This document shows positions 1 through 7,041 of a DNA stretch of 7,564 bases, one piece after another. The notes under the pieces are model-generated. The model saw only the letters and a list, made by a program, of their open reading frames with translations. It did not search any database and had not been told where the DNA came from. The position numbers and the translations under genes are program-made. Position 1 is the first letter of the stretch; the number at the start of each line of letters is the position of its first letter. The stretch is from an uncultured Bacillus sp. (lineage in GTDB: Bacteria; Bacillota; Bacilli; Bacillales_B; DSM-18226): assembly GCF_946478885.1 (NCBI RefSeq), contig NZ_CAMLDX010000129.1, positions 1 through 7,564 of the forward strand, read 5' to 3'.

Positions 1-15
1 AGGGCTCTTTTTGTT
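1..15. terminator. Possible half of a terminator hairpin cut by the window edge
   Basis: The plus strand starts AGGGCTCTTTTTGTT. Read on the minus strand, it is A-rich sequence followed by AGAGCCCT, about 37 bases after the VWA gene stop. This is what one arm of a bidirectional Rho-independent terminator looks like, but the matching arm would lie outside the window and cannot be seen. Confidence 0.22.
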
Positions 16-51
16 CAAGTCCCCGAAAATCCTTTTAACAGGAATGCTCTC

Positions 52-1398
52 TTACTGAGCATTTTGCTGATATTTTTCTTCTAATGCTTTAATTGCCTCT
101 GTATAGCTCTGGTTGTTTAAACTTTTTAATTCTGCTTCAAACTTCTCTACTTCTGAATTAATCCAATCATGATACTCTGAATTTTTTCGATCCAAATATC
201 GGTAAGAATCACTATCCATTTTTCCATTTTCTTTTAGAATAAACAGGATGATCCCAATATCAGAACCCTCGAAGGTAGCGTTAGCACCCTCTTCTGTTGT
301 ATAAACAAAAATATCAAGTTGATTTTGGATGCTTTTACGTTCAAGTGCTTGGGTGTTTTTTTCTTTCCAGTCTTTCCATGTTTCAGCTAAATCTGTTATT
401 TTATCAAACTCTTTCTTTAATTCACTTTCATCATTTACCTTTTGGTAGATTCCATCTGTAGCATCAGCAATTTTGATTAATTCATTTTGCCCTTCCGCAT
501 TCACATCAAAACCAATGACATTAATAATAGGTGAAATATTTGACTGATAGAGATCTTTTGCTGCTTGAACAGGGTCATCATTACAAGTAGAGACACCATC
601 ACTAACGAGGTAAACAATATTCGTATTATTTGTTCCGTTAAACGATTGTAAATCTTTTTTTGCTTCTCTCAGAGCAAGACCGGTAGGAGTCCACCCGGTT
701 GGCTGAATATGATTAAGAGCAGATTGAAATCCTCCTTCATCCATTGGTGCAATAGCATACATGAGTTCACTGTTGCTACAGGAAAGCTCCATATCTGAAT
801 CCGCATTACTTCCTTTGTGCCCGTATACCCGAAGACCTACTTTTGCACCTTCAGGTAATTGATTGACAAATTCTACAATGGTCGCTTTAGCTGCATCCAT
901 TTTATTTTTTCCACCAGCCGATTGCGCCATGCTTCCGGATGCATCTAAAATGATTTCAACATTAAGATTCTCTTTAAATTGATATCTGGTATCTTCAATT
1001 TCGGGGTTTCCTATTGCTTGAAACCGCATCTGTTTCATCAAATCCTCAGGTCCTTTAAACTTATCCTGAACAAGCTTTAATAATTCTCTATAAAAATAGT
1101 CTAGTTGTTCATGGGTCGGATTCGAGGATATATTGGGCAAATCTTTAAATGCCTTTAATGTCTTTTCAGGATTTGCTGTTTCTGGATTAAAGTCAACTAG
1201 TTTACCCACTGGAAGACTCGCTAATTCCTCATATGTACTTGGAAGAGGATCTGCCTTCATCGTTTCCTTTTTAGGTATTTCAGGCTGTTCCTGAACCTGC
1301 TCTTTTACCTCTTCCTTGACATCCTCTTTTTCCTTGCTACACGCTGGTACAATTAGCAAAATGCAAATGAATAGAACAAATTTAGGGAATAAATTCAT
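52..1398 (-). CDS. VWA-domain lipoprotein, last gene of the Tad pilus operon
   Basis: This is probably an extracytoplasmic lipoprotein of 448 residues. The N-terminus is a short hydrophobic signal (about residues 5-19) ending in the lipobox V-P-A-C, so Cys20 would be lipidated. A charged E/K-rich linker follows (21-50). A von Willebrand factor A domain spans about 145-335, with the metal site intact: D152-x-S154-x-S156, the TPTG turn at 237-240 and the SDG at 266-268. Cys207 and Cys272 flank the metal-site loops and could form a disulfide. The C-terminal part (about 336-448) is polar, probably helical, and not recognised. The VWA domain looks like the Bacillus YwmC/YwmD lipoprotein type, but that is from memory of family motifs. 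The start is supported by AAGGTGA a few bases upstream of the ATG. It lies 48 bases after the pilin gene. By analogy with VWA-containing TadG proteins it could serve pilus adhesion or assembly; this role is inferred. Confidence 0.88.
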   Translation of the reverse strand: MNLFPKFVLFICILLIVPACSKEKEDVKEEVKEQVQEQPEIPKKETMKADPLPSTYEELASLPVGKLVDFNPETANPEKTLKAFKDLPNISSNPTHEQLDYFYRELLKLVQDKFKGPEDLMKQMRFQAIGNPEIEDTRYQFKENLNVEIILDASGSMAQSAGGKNKMDAAKATIVEFVNQLPEGAKVGLRVYGHKGSNADSDMELSCSNSELMYAIAPMDEGGFQSALNHIQPTGWTPTGLALREAKKDLQSFNGTNNTNIVYLVSDGVSTCNDDPVQAAKDLYQSNISPIINVIGFDVNAEGQNELIKIADATDGIYQKVNDESELKKEFDKITDLAETWKDWKEKNTQALERKSIQNQLDIFVYTTEEGANATFEGSDIGIILFILKENGKMDSDSYRYLDRKNSEYHDWINSEVEKFEAELKSLNNQSYTEAIKALEEKYQQNAQ

Positions 1399-1446
1399 TT
1401 AATCACCTTGTTTTCACATAAATTAAAAGAACAAACGCTCGCTCTA

Positions 1447-1653
1447 TTACCCAACCATATCTGTAATTTTTTTAATAATATTTTCGATTACTTTCCCAAT
1501 TCCATCCTTTTGACCATCTACAGCAGTAGAAATAATCCCAAGAATTAAAATTAAAAGGGCTGCTAAGCCAAGCCATTCTAAAGATTGTGCTCCTCTTTCA
1601 TTTTTTACTGGAAACATTATTTTCGTCCATGCTTTCATCATTAAGTTTTTCAT
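1447..1653 (-). CDS. flp: Flp-type (type IVb) prepilin
   Basis: This is a 68-residue small protein with class III prepilin architecture and is the likely major subunit of the pilus. A positively charged leader (residues 1-21, ending K-N-E-R-G) precedes A-Q-S-L-E-W and a hydrophobic helix (about 28-45), then a short amphipathic tail. Cleavage after Gly21 would put the conserved glutamate (Glu26) at mature position +5, as prepilin peptidase substrates require, and leave a pilin of about 47 residues. The residue after the glutamate is Trp27, where many Flp pilins have Tyr. The start is supported by GAAAGGGAGAG 5 bases upstream; the later ATGs at residues 5 and 6 lack comparable spacing. It lies 72 bases after tadC and before the VWA lipoprotein gene, so it is at the 3' side of the operon instead of the usual first position. 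No peptidase gene to process it is in the window. Confidence 0.85.
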   Translation of the reverse strand: MKNLMMKAWTKIMFPVKNERGAQSLEWLGLAALLILILGIISTAVDGQKDGIGKVIENIIKKITDMVG

Positions 1654-1658
1654 TTTAT

Positions 1659-1669
1659 CTCTCCCTTTC
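1659..1669 (-). promoter_or_regulatory. flp: Ribosome binding site deciding the pilin start
   Basis: The minus strand reads GAAAGGGAGAG, leaving 5 bases before the first ATG. It favours that ATG over the two tandem ATG codons at residues 5 and 6. The site is stronger than that of tadC, in keeping with a subunit needed in excess. Confidence 0.65.
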
Positions 1670-1725
1670 TTATATTTTTTAGACTTTATTAAATAATATT
1701 GTTAGTACTCTTATTAAAAAAACGT

Positions 1726-2658
1726 TTATTTAAATAAGTCAAATAAATTACGATTGTCATTAAATATGTTGATGGCCATCAAGCCGCCAATTAATATGAG
1801 TGCGGACGGCATAACAATAAATGTTGTAATTAAAGTGACTTTAGGAGACGCTTTTGCCGCCTGTTCTTTAATTCTTTCTTTCTTTATCTTTCTCATCTCT
1901 TCGGCTTGATGTTTGAATGTTCTCGAAATTGGAACACCAAGTCTCTCCCCTTGGATAAGCGATTTAATTAACATTTGAAATTCCCTGCTTTCATTTCGGT
2001 TAAGTAATGATTGATAGGCCTCTCCTCTTGGAACACCAACATCAGTTTCCTGAATAAAACGACTAAATTCATCTTTTATTGGTCCTTCAAAATAAGGCAC
2101 TATGTCACGCAGGGCTTGGTCAAGACCAACTCCCGCTTGCAGAGTAACACTCATCGTGTCCAAGAAATCCGGCAGCTGAAACGATAACTCTTCTTGCCGC
2201 TGTTTGGCTTTTTTATTAAGCCATAAAATAGCTCCCAAAAATCCTACAACAGGATAGATAATAACGGTAATTTCCGAATATGGAAATCCGAGGATCATCG
2301 AAATCCCACCAATTATTAAACCAACAATTAGAAGGAAAATTTTCAGACCTTGAAATCTCTCTACAGTTAACTGATAAGGAAAGCCAGCCTGCATTAACTT
2401 TTTCTTAACATCTTGATTCTCACTAAAAAAATTAACTCGTTGTCCAACTGCAGAAAAATCATCTGCATATTCCAGCATTTTCGCTATCACCTTCTCTCTT
2501 CTTGTTACTTTTTTTTCAAAAGCATTGTAAATAAATGTTTTTTCTTTGATATCTTCTTTTAGGTCTTGCTTAAGAATGTAGAATTTATAATAACTTTTAA
2601 ATGAGAGGGCCAAGAAAAAGAGACAAAGGCAAATGATTATGATAATTAATCCATCCAT
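1726..2658 (-). CDS. tadC: TadC, Tad pilus inner-membrane platform protein (T2SSF domain)
   Basis: This is a 310-residue integral membrane protein of the type II secretion F / TadC group and one of the two platform subunits on which the pilin is polymerised. Visible parts are an N-terminal membrane segment (about 3-20), a charged cytoplasmic stretch, two central membrane segments (about 106-147), a T2SSF cytoplasmic helical domain (about 160-285) and a C-terminal membrane segment (about 275-297). Family signatures include F-L-D-T-M followed by Q-A-G-V-G-L-D-Q-A-L (165-183), and G-E-R-L-G-V-P-I near 237-244 with the basic K-K-E-R-I-K-E-Q-A-A-K-A-S-P-K region before the last membrane helix. It starts 4 bases after the tadB stop, so translation is probably coupled; the ribosome site (AGGG within the tadB end) is weak. 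Length fits the family. It pairs with TadB, the gene just before it. Confidence 0.92.
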   Translation of the reverse strand: MDGLIIIIICLCLFFLALSFKSYYKFYILKQDLKEDIKEKTFIYNAFEKKVTRREKVIAKMLEYADDFSAVGQRVNFFSENQDVKKKLMQAGFPYQLTVERFQGLKIFLLIVGLIIGGISMILGFPYSEITVIIYPVVGFLGAILWLNKKAKQRQEELSFQLPDFLDTMSVTLQAGVGLDQALRDIVPYFEGPIKDEFSRFIQETDVGVPRGEAYQSLLNRNESREFQMLIKSLIQGERLGVPISRTFKHQAEEMRKIKKERIKEQAAKASPKVTLITTFIVMPSALILIGGLMAINIFNDNRNLFDLFK

Positions 2659-2662
2659 TTTT

Positions 2663-3589
2663 TCATACCCTAATATTTGTTACCTTTCTTACAAGAATAA
2701 AAGTAAGCACTGTTCCACCTAAGAATAAGAGCAAGAGAATCAATCCAACACCAGAAAATAAGGGATCTAAGAATCCATCAATCACATTATTCATCATTAG
2801 CACTAAAAGTATAGGAATAATTGGAACAATATAGGAAACGTACCGTTGTTCTGCTGTCATTGTCTTTATTTCCTGTTGTAATATTTTTCGTTCTTCCAAA
2901 GTCTGGCTCATTTCATCCAAAACAGAATAGAGATTTCCGCCTGCCTTTTTTTGAATGACCATTGTAGCAACAAATAATTGAAACTCTTTACTGTTAATCC
3001 TGTTTTCCATTGACTTTAAAGCAACATTGAAATCGATGCCAATAGCAATTTCCTGTGCAAGTCTTTGAAATTCACCTTTAGCGGGTTCATTCACTTCCTG
3101 CGCCACTAAATTGATTCCCTGAGTTAATGTCATACCTGAGCGCGTCGCATTTGCCAGTGTACGACAAATCTCGGGAAGTTGCTCAATGATCCGCTGTTTC
3201 ATCAAATTCTTTCTCAGGAGGAAAAGTAGTCTCTTTCCTCCCTCTAACACTAAACCTGCAATAAAGAAATTAACCGGGAATTGAATACTAAAAAAGTTTT
3301 GCAGAATGATCATAATCCCCATATAGGATACGAACAAAGCGCCAATGTACTCAGATGGTGTTAAAGGTATATTTGCTCCCTTTAACTTTTCGTATATGGG
3401 GCTTGCAAATTCTGTTTTATCAAATCGATCACCTAACAAGATAATGAGACTTTTCCTTTTTTCTCCGTTACGGTAAAAGGCATGAACATTTTTTTTCCAC
3501 TCTCTTTTTTCCTTTCTATAGCCTAACAAATAATATAAAGAGATGATGGCTAGAAACGATGCTAATGTCGATAAAGTAAAGACAATCAT
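2663..3589 (-). CDS. tadB: TadB, Tad pilus inner-membrane platform protein (T2SSF domain)
   Basis: This is a 308-residue membrane protein of the TadB type and the partner of TadC in the platform that couples TadA ATP hydrolysis to pilin assembly. Predicted membrane segments lie at about 3-22, 84-115 (possibly two), 250-270 and 280-301. The T2SSF domain occupies about 136-265, with the typical Q-L-P-E-I-C-R-T-L-A (137-146), a G-M-T-L-T-Q-G-I turn (152-159) and the K-A-G-G-N-L-Y-S-V-L-D-E motif (215-226). The start codon overlaps the tadA stop as ATGA, and the perfect GAGGAGGT ribosome site lies inside the tadA coding end, so the order tadA-tadB is tightly coupled. Some related loci encode a longer N-terminal region in TadB; here it is short. 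The TadB assignment over TadC rests on the position after tadA and on the K-A-G-G-N-L motif. Confidence 0.92.
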   Translation of the reverse strand: MIVFTLSTLASFLAIISLYYLLGYRKEKREWKKNVHAFYRNGEKRKSLIILLGDRFDKTEFASPIYEKLKGANIPLTPSEYIGALFVSYMGIMIILQNFFSIQFPVNFFIAGLVLEGGKRLLFLLRKNLMKQRIIEQLPEICRTLANATRSGMTLTQGINLVAQEVNEPAKGEFQRLAQEIAIGIDFNVALKSMENRINSKEFQLFVATMVIQKKAGGNLYSVLDEMSQTLEERKILQQEIKTMTAEQRYVSYIVPIIPILLVLMMNNVIDGFLDPLFSGVGLILLLLFLGGTVLTFILVRKVTNIRV

Positions 3590-4938
3590 CGGCTTACCTC
3601 CTCAAAAATTGGAACAAAGGCATTCTTAGGAAGAGTAATGCCAAAAACCTTCAGCTTCTCCAGACACTCGGGCATATAGCCTGTCGGAGTAAAGAAGCCA
3701 GTAATTGATCCATCTGATTCCATACCACTTCTTTTGAAATGGAAAATTTCCTTTACATCGTGTGATCCATCGGGTTTTTTAACAACTTCCGAAATAGAGA
3801 CGATCTTCCTTGTCCCATCCGTTAACCGATTAGCCTGAACAACGATATCGAGAGCACCCACTATATATTCCCTAACAATATGGCTTGGCAGGTCCATCCC
3901 TGCCATTACGACCATTGCCTCTACACGTCGAAGTGCATCATCTGGAGAATTGGCATGGACTGTTGTTAGTGACCCTTCATGTCCTGTATTCATGGCTTGA
4001 AGCATATCAAAAGCTTCCCCGCTTCTGACCTCACCAACAATAATTCGATCCGGCCTCATTCTCAGCGCATTTTTTACAAGCTGTCTAATTGAAACTTCCC
4101 CGCTCCCCTCAACGTTAGCAGGCCTAGCCTCTAGACCAACAACATTGGGGCGGTTAAGCCTGAGTTCTGCAGAATCTTCTATCGTGACTACTCTTTCACC
4201 ATAAGGAATTGAAGCTGCCAAAACATTTAATATGGTCGTTTTTCCACTCCCAGTTCCCCCAGAGATAAGCGTGTTCATTTTTGCCTTGATAATCCCTTCG
4301 AGAAATTGTGCCATCGCCGAATTAAGCGTACTGAAGTTTAATAAATCCTTCATCATAAACGGGTCTTTTCTAAACTTTCTTATCGAAACTAATGTACCGT
4401 TTAGACTAACAGGTGGAATTACTGCGTTTACCCGGCTGCCATCCGGCAATCTTGCATCAACCATTGGAGAGCTTTCATCAATTCTTCTTCCAATTGGAGC
4501 AACAATCCGGTCAACAATATGTCTAACATGATTATCATCTCGAAACGTAACTTCTGAAAGTTCAAGCTTTCCAAATCGTTCAACATAAACCTCATTAAAA
4601 CCATTTACGAGAACCTCTGTAATGGAAGGGTCATTAATTAAAGGTTCGAGTGGTCCATATCCAACTGATTCATCTAGTATTCTAGTAATCAATATATCTT
4701 TATCGTGGCGAGAGATAATGACTCTCTCTTCAGCCATAAACTGACTGACAAACTGCTCAATACTCAGTCGCATTTCACCTTGTGAAAGCTTAGTTAAAGC
4801 TTCTAAATTGGTATCTCTTAAGAGCCTGGCCTTATAATGTTCAACTAGATCATCTACCAAATGATTTTCATATTGATAGGATTGCAGTTTGGCTGAGTTA
4901 ACTATTTTTTCTTTACGTATATCAAATAAAGATGCCAT
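3586..4938 (-). CDS. tadA: TadA/CpaF secretion ATPase of the Tad pilus
   Basis: This is a hexameric PilT/VirB11-class ATPase, 450 residues, that would power pilin assembly from the cytoplasmic side of the membrane. Its N-terminal domain (about 1-190) contains the Y-G-P-L-E-P-L segment (94-100), I-T-E-V-L-V-N-G (106-113) and the D-x-R-L-P-D-G-S-R-V-N strand region (161-171). The ATPase core shows Walker A G-G-T-G-S-G-K-T (227-234; Lys233), the Asp box T-I-E-D-S-A-E-L (252-259), a Walker B-like R-I-I-V-G-E-V-R (298-305; Glu303) and the His box G-H-E-G-S-L-T-T-V-H-A-N (319-330). All catalytic elements look intact. Length and order match CpaF/TadA. The start follows AGGGGGAT with about 8 bases of spacing, 12 bases after the tadZ stop. 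As a single ATPase it would have to serve all assembly steps; no retraction ATPase is present in the window. Confidence 0.96.
   Translation of the reverse strand: MASLFDIRKEKIVNSAKLQSYQYENHLVDDLVEHYKARLLRDTNLEALTKLSQGEMRLSIEQFVSQFMAEERVIISRHDKDILITRILDESVGYGPLEPLINDPSITEVLVNGFNEVYVERFGKLELSEVTFRDDNHVRHIVDRIVAPIGRRIDESSPMVDARLPDGSRVNAVIPPVSLNGTLVSIRKFRKDPFMMKDLLNFSTLNSAMAQFLEGIIKAKMNTLISGGTGSGKTTILNVLAASIPYGERVVTIEDSAELRLNRPNVVGLEARPANVEGSGEVSIRQLVKNALRMRPDRIIVGEVRSGEAFDMLQAMNTGHEGSLTTVHANSPDDALRRVEAMVVMAGMDLPSHIVREYIVGALDIVVQANRLTDGTRKIVSISEVVKKPDGSHDVKEIFHFKRSGMESDGSITGFFTPTGYMPECLEKLKVFGITLPKNAFVPIFEEVSR
3596..3603 (-). promoter_or_regulatory. Strong ribosome binding site for tadB inside the tadA end
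   Basis: The minus strand reads GAGGAGGT, a near-perfect match to the 16S rRNA anti-Shine-Dalgarno sequence, ending 6 bases before the tadB ATG. It lies within the final tadA codons and, with the ATGA overlap, decides the tadB start and suggests coupled, efficient translation of the platform protein. Confidence 0.8.
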
Positions 4939-4950
4939 TTGCTAATCCCC

Positions 4951-6102
4951 CTATTTTAGTACAGAAAGCCCCCATTTTCTTACATCTTTAGCAAATGGGA
5001 TTAGCCTTCTTTCTTTTACCATTTTTCTCACAGGTTCACCTTTATTAACATAAGGCTGTAACCCTTTATCATCTAAACGTACCGAGGATGCAATTGGAAA
5101 TCTTAAAAGGTTTTTTAGATCCCTCTCTTGAATTTCATTATTTTTTCCAATCTTATTAAGGATAATGGATGTTCTCGAAGGGAGCTCAATTCCAAGTCTA
5201 ATGGAGAGATCCTCAAACTGCTTTAATACCTTGAGTGAAGGTGTATCTAATGTAAGAATGTAAAAAATACGGTCAGATTCTTCTAAAGCTGTTACAACAT
5301 GATTGTTTATATAAGAAGGCAAATCCACGATTACAAAATCAAAACTTCTCCTGCAGGTTCGCAAAAGTTTAGCGATAAATTCCTCAGTAATTGTTTCAGC
5401 AGCTTCCGCATCACAAGGACTTATGAGTACATCAAGCTTTGAAGAATCAATTTTTTGAGATACATTTCGAATATGACTTTCGTTTAACTCATTCATAACT
5501 GGAGTCAAATCAGCAATGGAGCGATTAGATTGAATAGATAATAACGTTTCAATCCCCCCAAATTGCAAGTTCAAATCGATCAAAATCACTTCAGCAGTTG
5601 TTTCAATCTTTATTGTTTGTGCAAGTGTTGCAGCAAGACTAGATTTCCCACTCCCCCCATTACCGCTATAAAGAGAAAAGATCTGACCCCTTCCCCTTGT
5701 AAAGGAGTTAATCGAGTCTTCTTTTTTTGATTTATTCACTTCATAGTTTTGAAAAATAGCAGGGATTCGGTTGAGAAACAAACTAAATTCTTCTGGATAA
5801 ACAAAGAATTCTGAAGCTCCTGCTTTTATGATATTTCTCAATTGCGTAAAATCCGATCCTTTAGCAATAAAAAGAACTAAAGTGGCAGGGCTAACAGATT
5901 TTATATATTGAATGCTTTCTACTGCAATATCATTTTCTGGTTGAACAAAAATAACGATATCCTGGAAGTCCCTATTTACCTCTCGAACAACTTCTCTTGA
6001 ATCAATAAGTTGAAGGGTATAACTCTCGGAAATCGCATTTAAAATTTGATTATGAATGACCTCATCGTCACTGACTAGTAAAATTTTTAGATTCGACTCC
6101 AT
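4951..6102 (-). CDS. tadZ: CpaE/TadZ-like pilus localisation ATPase (pseudo-receiver + MinD/ParA fold)
   Basis: This 383-residue cytoplasmic protein is related to MinD/ParA and in Tad systems positions the assembly machine. An N-terminal receiver-like domain (about 5-115) begins L-K-I-L-L-V-S-D-D-E, but the position where the phospho-acceptor aspartate is expected (near residue 53, in I-V-I-F-V) is hydrophobic and the usual K-P near the end reads V-Y-P, so it is probably not phosphorylated. The ATPase domain (about 139-370) has S-G-N-G-G-S-G-K-S (146-154), D-L-N-L-Q (176-180) at the Walker A' site and F-V-I-V-D-L-P (256-262; Asp260) at Walker B. The P-loop lysine Lys153 is present, but the signature lysine of the deviant Walker A motif is replaced by Asn148. 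The start follows AAGAGGT with about 8 bases of spacing, 47 bases after cpaB. Operon position agrees with TadZ, upstream of tadA. Confidence 0.9.
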   Translation of the reverse strand: MESNLKILLVSDDEVIHNQILNAISESYTLQLIDSREVVREVNRDFQDIVIFVQPENDIAVESIQYIKSVSPATLVLFIAKGSDFTQLRNIIKAGASEFFVYPEEFSLFLNRIPAIFQNYEVNKSKKEDSINSFTRGRGQIFSLYSGNGGSGKSSLAATLAQTIKIETTAEVILIDLNLQFGGIETLLSIQSNRSIADLTPVMNELNESHIRNVSQKIDSSKLDVLISPCDAEAAETITEEFIAKLLRTCRRSFDFVIVDLPSYINNHVVTALEESDRIFYILTLDTPSLKVLKQFEDLSIRLGIELPSRTSIILNKIGKNNEIQERDLKNLLRFPIASSVRLDDKGLQPYVNKGEPVRKMVKERRLIPFAKDVRKWGLSVLK

Positions 6103-6149
6103 AGCACGACCTCTTAATCATTTTTGTATTTTGTTCCTGGTTCCCTTAA

Positions 6150-6860
6150 CTACTGAGCCAAAGCCGGCTGAGTCTGTGTACTATTCTCTAACGTCTGCTT
6201 CTGTTCAGTTGTGACTGCTTTTGATTCATTTGTAATATCAACGGAGTCTTCTTTTCCAACATTCGCTTTTAATATTCGCACTTTATCCGCATAATTCTGT
6301 ATATGAATAAGTTTGGGGGCATCTTCCATACTTACTTCTAGGGCAACTCCTGCAAATTTTTCATCTTTCCCCTGTGCAAAAGCTACGGGGACATCCCTCA
6401 TAAAAATCTCCGTTTTTGGTTCCCCATTAAGATTAGTAGATACAATGATATCGACTCTGTCTAAAGTCTCAATAACTTGATCAAATTGAACCTTTTCAGA
6501 TGGATACATCGCTACTAATCGATTGTTCTCATCTCGTAAGTTTGAAAATGACTTCAACATATTCTTTGTTATGATCTCTTCTTTTGATAAAGGGACAACA
6601 GAGACCTTATTAACTAGTTCATCCTTATTTGTTATATGTGCATGATTAACAAACTTTTTTGGAATCTCCATCGTTGTAATTTGATTTTCTTGAATAAGTG
6701 TTCTTACAGGAATATCACCCTTTGCCACATAAATTTTAGTCATTCCCCCTAGTTCAGCATTTAAGTCCCTAACCTTTTCTAAGACTAAGTATCCCGCCGC
6801 TGAAGCTAAAAGAAAGGCAAGAATTAAAAAAATGGCCGCTCTTCTCTTTGACTCTAACAT
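6150..6860 (-). CDS. cpaB: CpaB/RcpC-like SAF-domain pilus assembly protein
   Basis: This is a 236-residue protein with one N-terminal membrane anchor (about 8-27) and an extracytoplasmic body. After the anchor, I-Y-V-A-K-G-D-I-P-V-R-T (43-54) opens a SAF domain (about 41-103), followed by an RcpC/CpaB-type domain (about 107-200) with R-L-V-A-M-Y (114-119) and D-R-V-D-I-I-V (134-140). The tail (201-236) is polar, rich in T, Q, S and N, and probably disordered. In diderm bacteria CpaB/RcpC works with the secretin RcpA. No secretin gene is visible here, as expected in a monoderm, so it may contact the cell wall or guide the fibre; that is inference. It is the first gene of the operon. AGGGGAG lies about 11 bases before the ATG, slightly far but the best site. 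There is no other plausible in-frame start close by. Confidence 0.9.
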   Translation of the reverse strand: MLESKRRAAIFLILAFLLASAAGYLVLEKVRDLNAELGGMTKIYVAKGDIPVRTLIQENQITTMEIPKKFVNHAHITNKDELVNKVSVVPLSKEEIITKNMLKSFSNLRDENNRLVAMYPSEKVQFDQVIETLDRVDIIVSTNLNGEPKTEIFMRDVPVAFAQGKDEKFAGVALEVSMEDAPKLIHIQNYADKVRILKANVGKEDSVDITNESKAVTTEQKQTLENSTQTQPALAQ

Positions 6861-6929
6861 CCCTAAACATTCTCCCCTGAAAAATATGTACTTTTACAAA
6901 GCAATTGGAAAAAACTTCACCACTCTCTA

Positions 6930-6935
6930 ATTATA
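6930..6935 (-). promoter_or_regulatory. Candidate -10 element upstream of cpaB
   Basis: A TATAAT hexamer on the minus strand lies about 70 bases before the cpaB start in the only non-coding stretch that could hold the operon promoter. At 17-18 bases further upstream there is no good match to TTGACA (TAATAG is found), so the site may be weak, activator-dependent, or chance in AT-rich DNA. Other sigma-factor consensus sites were looked for and none was convincing. Confidence 0.22.
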
Positions 6936-7019
6936 AAAATTATGTTTCTCCACTATTATTTGTGATTCAGGAAAAATTCTGGCAGTTAGTTAGCTAGTTT
7001 TATGACACTCGTAACCTCT

Positions 7020-7040
7020 ACCTCTTCAGCTTACAGATTT
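7020..7040. repeat. Possible remnant terminal inverted repeat of the ISL3-like element
   Basis: The plus strand reads ACCTCTTCAGCTTACAGATTT just beyond the transposase remnant's stop codon. ISL3-family ends commonly start GG(C/T)TCTTC, so CCTCTTC at this distance is a reasonable decayed end. The other end is outside the window, and target duplication cannot be tested. A related sequence in opposite orientation, GCTGAAGAAAGAGG at 7063-7076, lies inside the reading frame and may be chance. Confidence 0.3.
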
Positions 7041-7041
7041 A

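Larger units (their letters stand above)
6861..7041. other. AT-rich upstream region of the pilus operon
   Basis: This stretch separates the cpaB start from the transposase remnant. No open reading frame, tRNA or clear hairpin terminator is visible on either strand. It should contain the operon promoter and leader. Short AT-rich repeats around 6923-6945 and a run of TTAGTTAGCTAGTT-like sequence near 6985-7000 are the only visible structure, and neither matches a regulator site I can name. Confidence 0.5.

Noticed and set aside
1412..1446. Weak hairpin GAGCG/TGTTC followed by TTTT between flp and the lipoprotein gene
   Set aside because: Only about five pairs including G-U wobbles; not enough to call a terminator or attenuator.
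1726..1737. Perfect 12-base palindrome TTATTTAAATAA followed on the minus strand by a run of T
   Set aside because: The stem is only A/T with no loop, and includes the tadC stop codon; it is too weak for a terminator and is likely chance in AT-rich DNA.
4232..4531. A 99-codon open frame on the plus strand
   Set aside because: It lies entirely antisense to the conserved ATPase core of tadA, has no good ribosome site or recognisable domain, and is a shadow of that gene.
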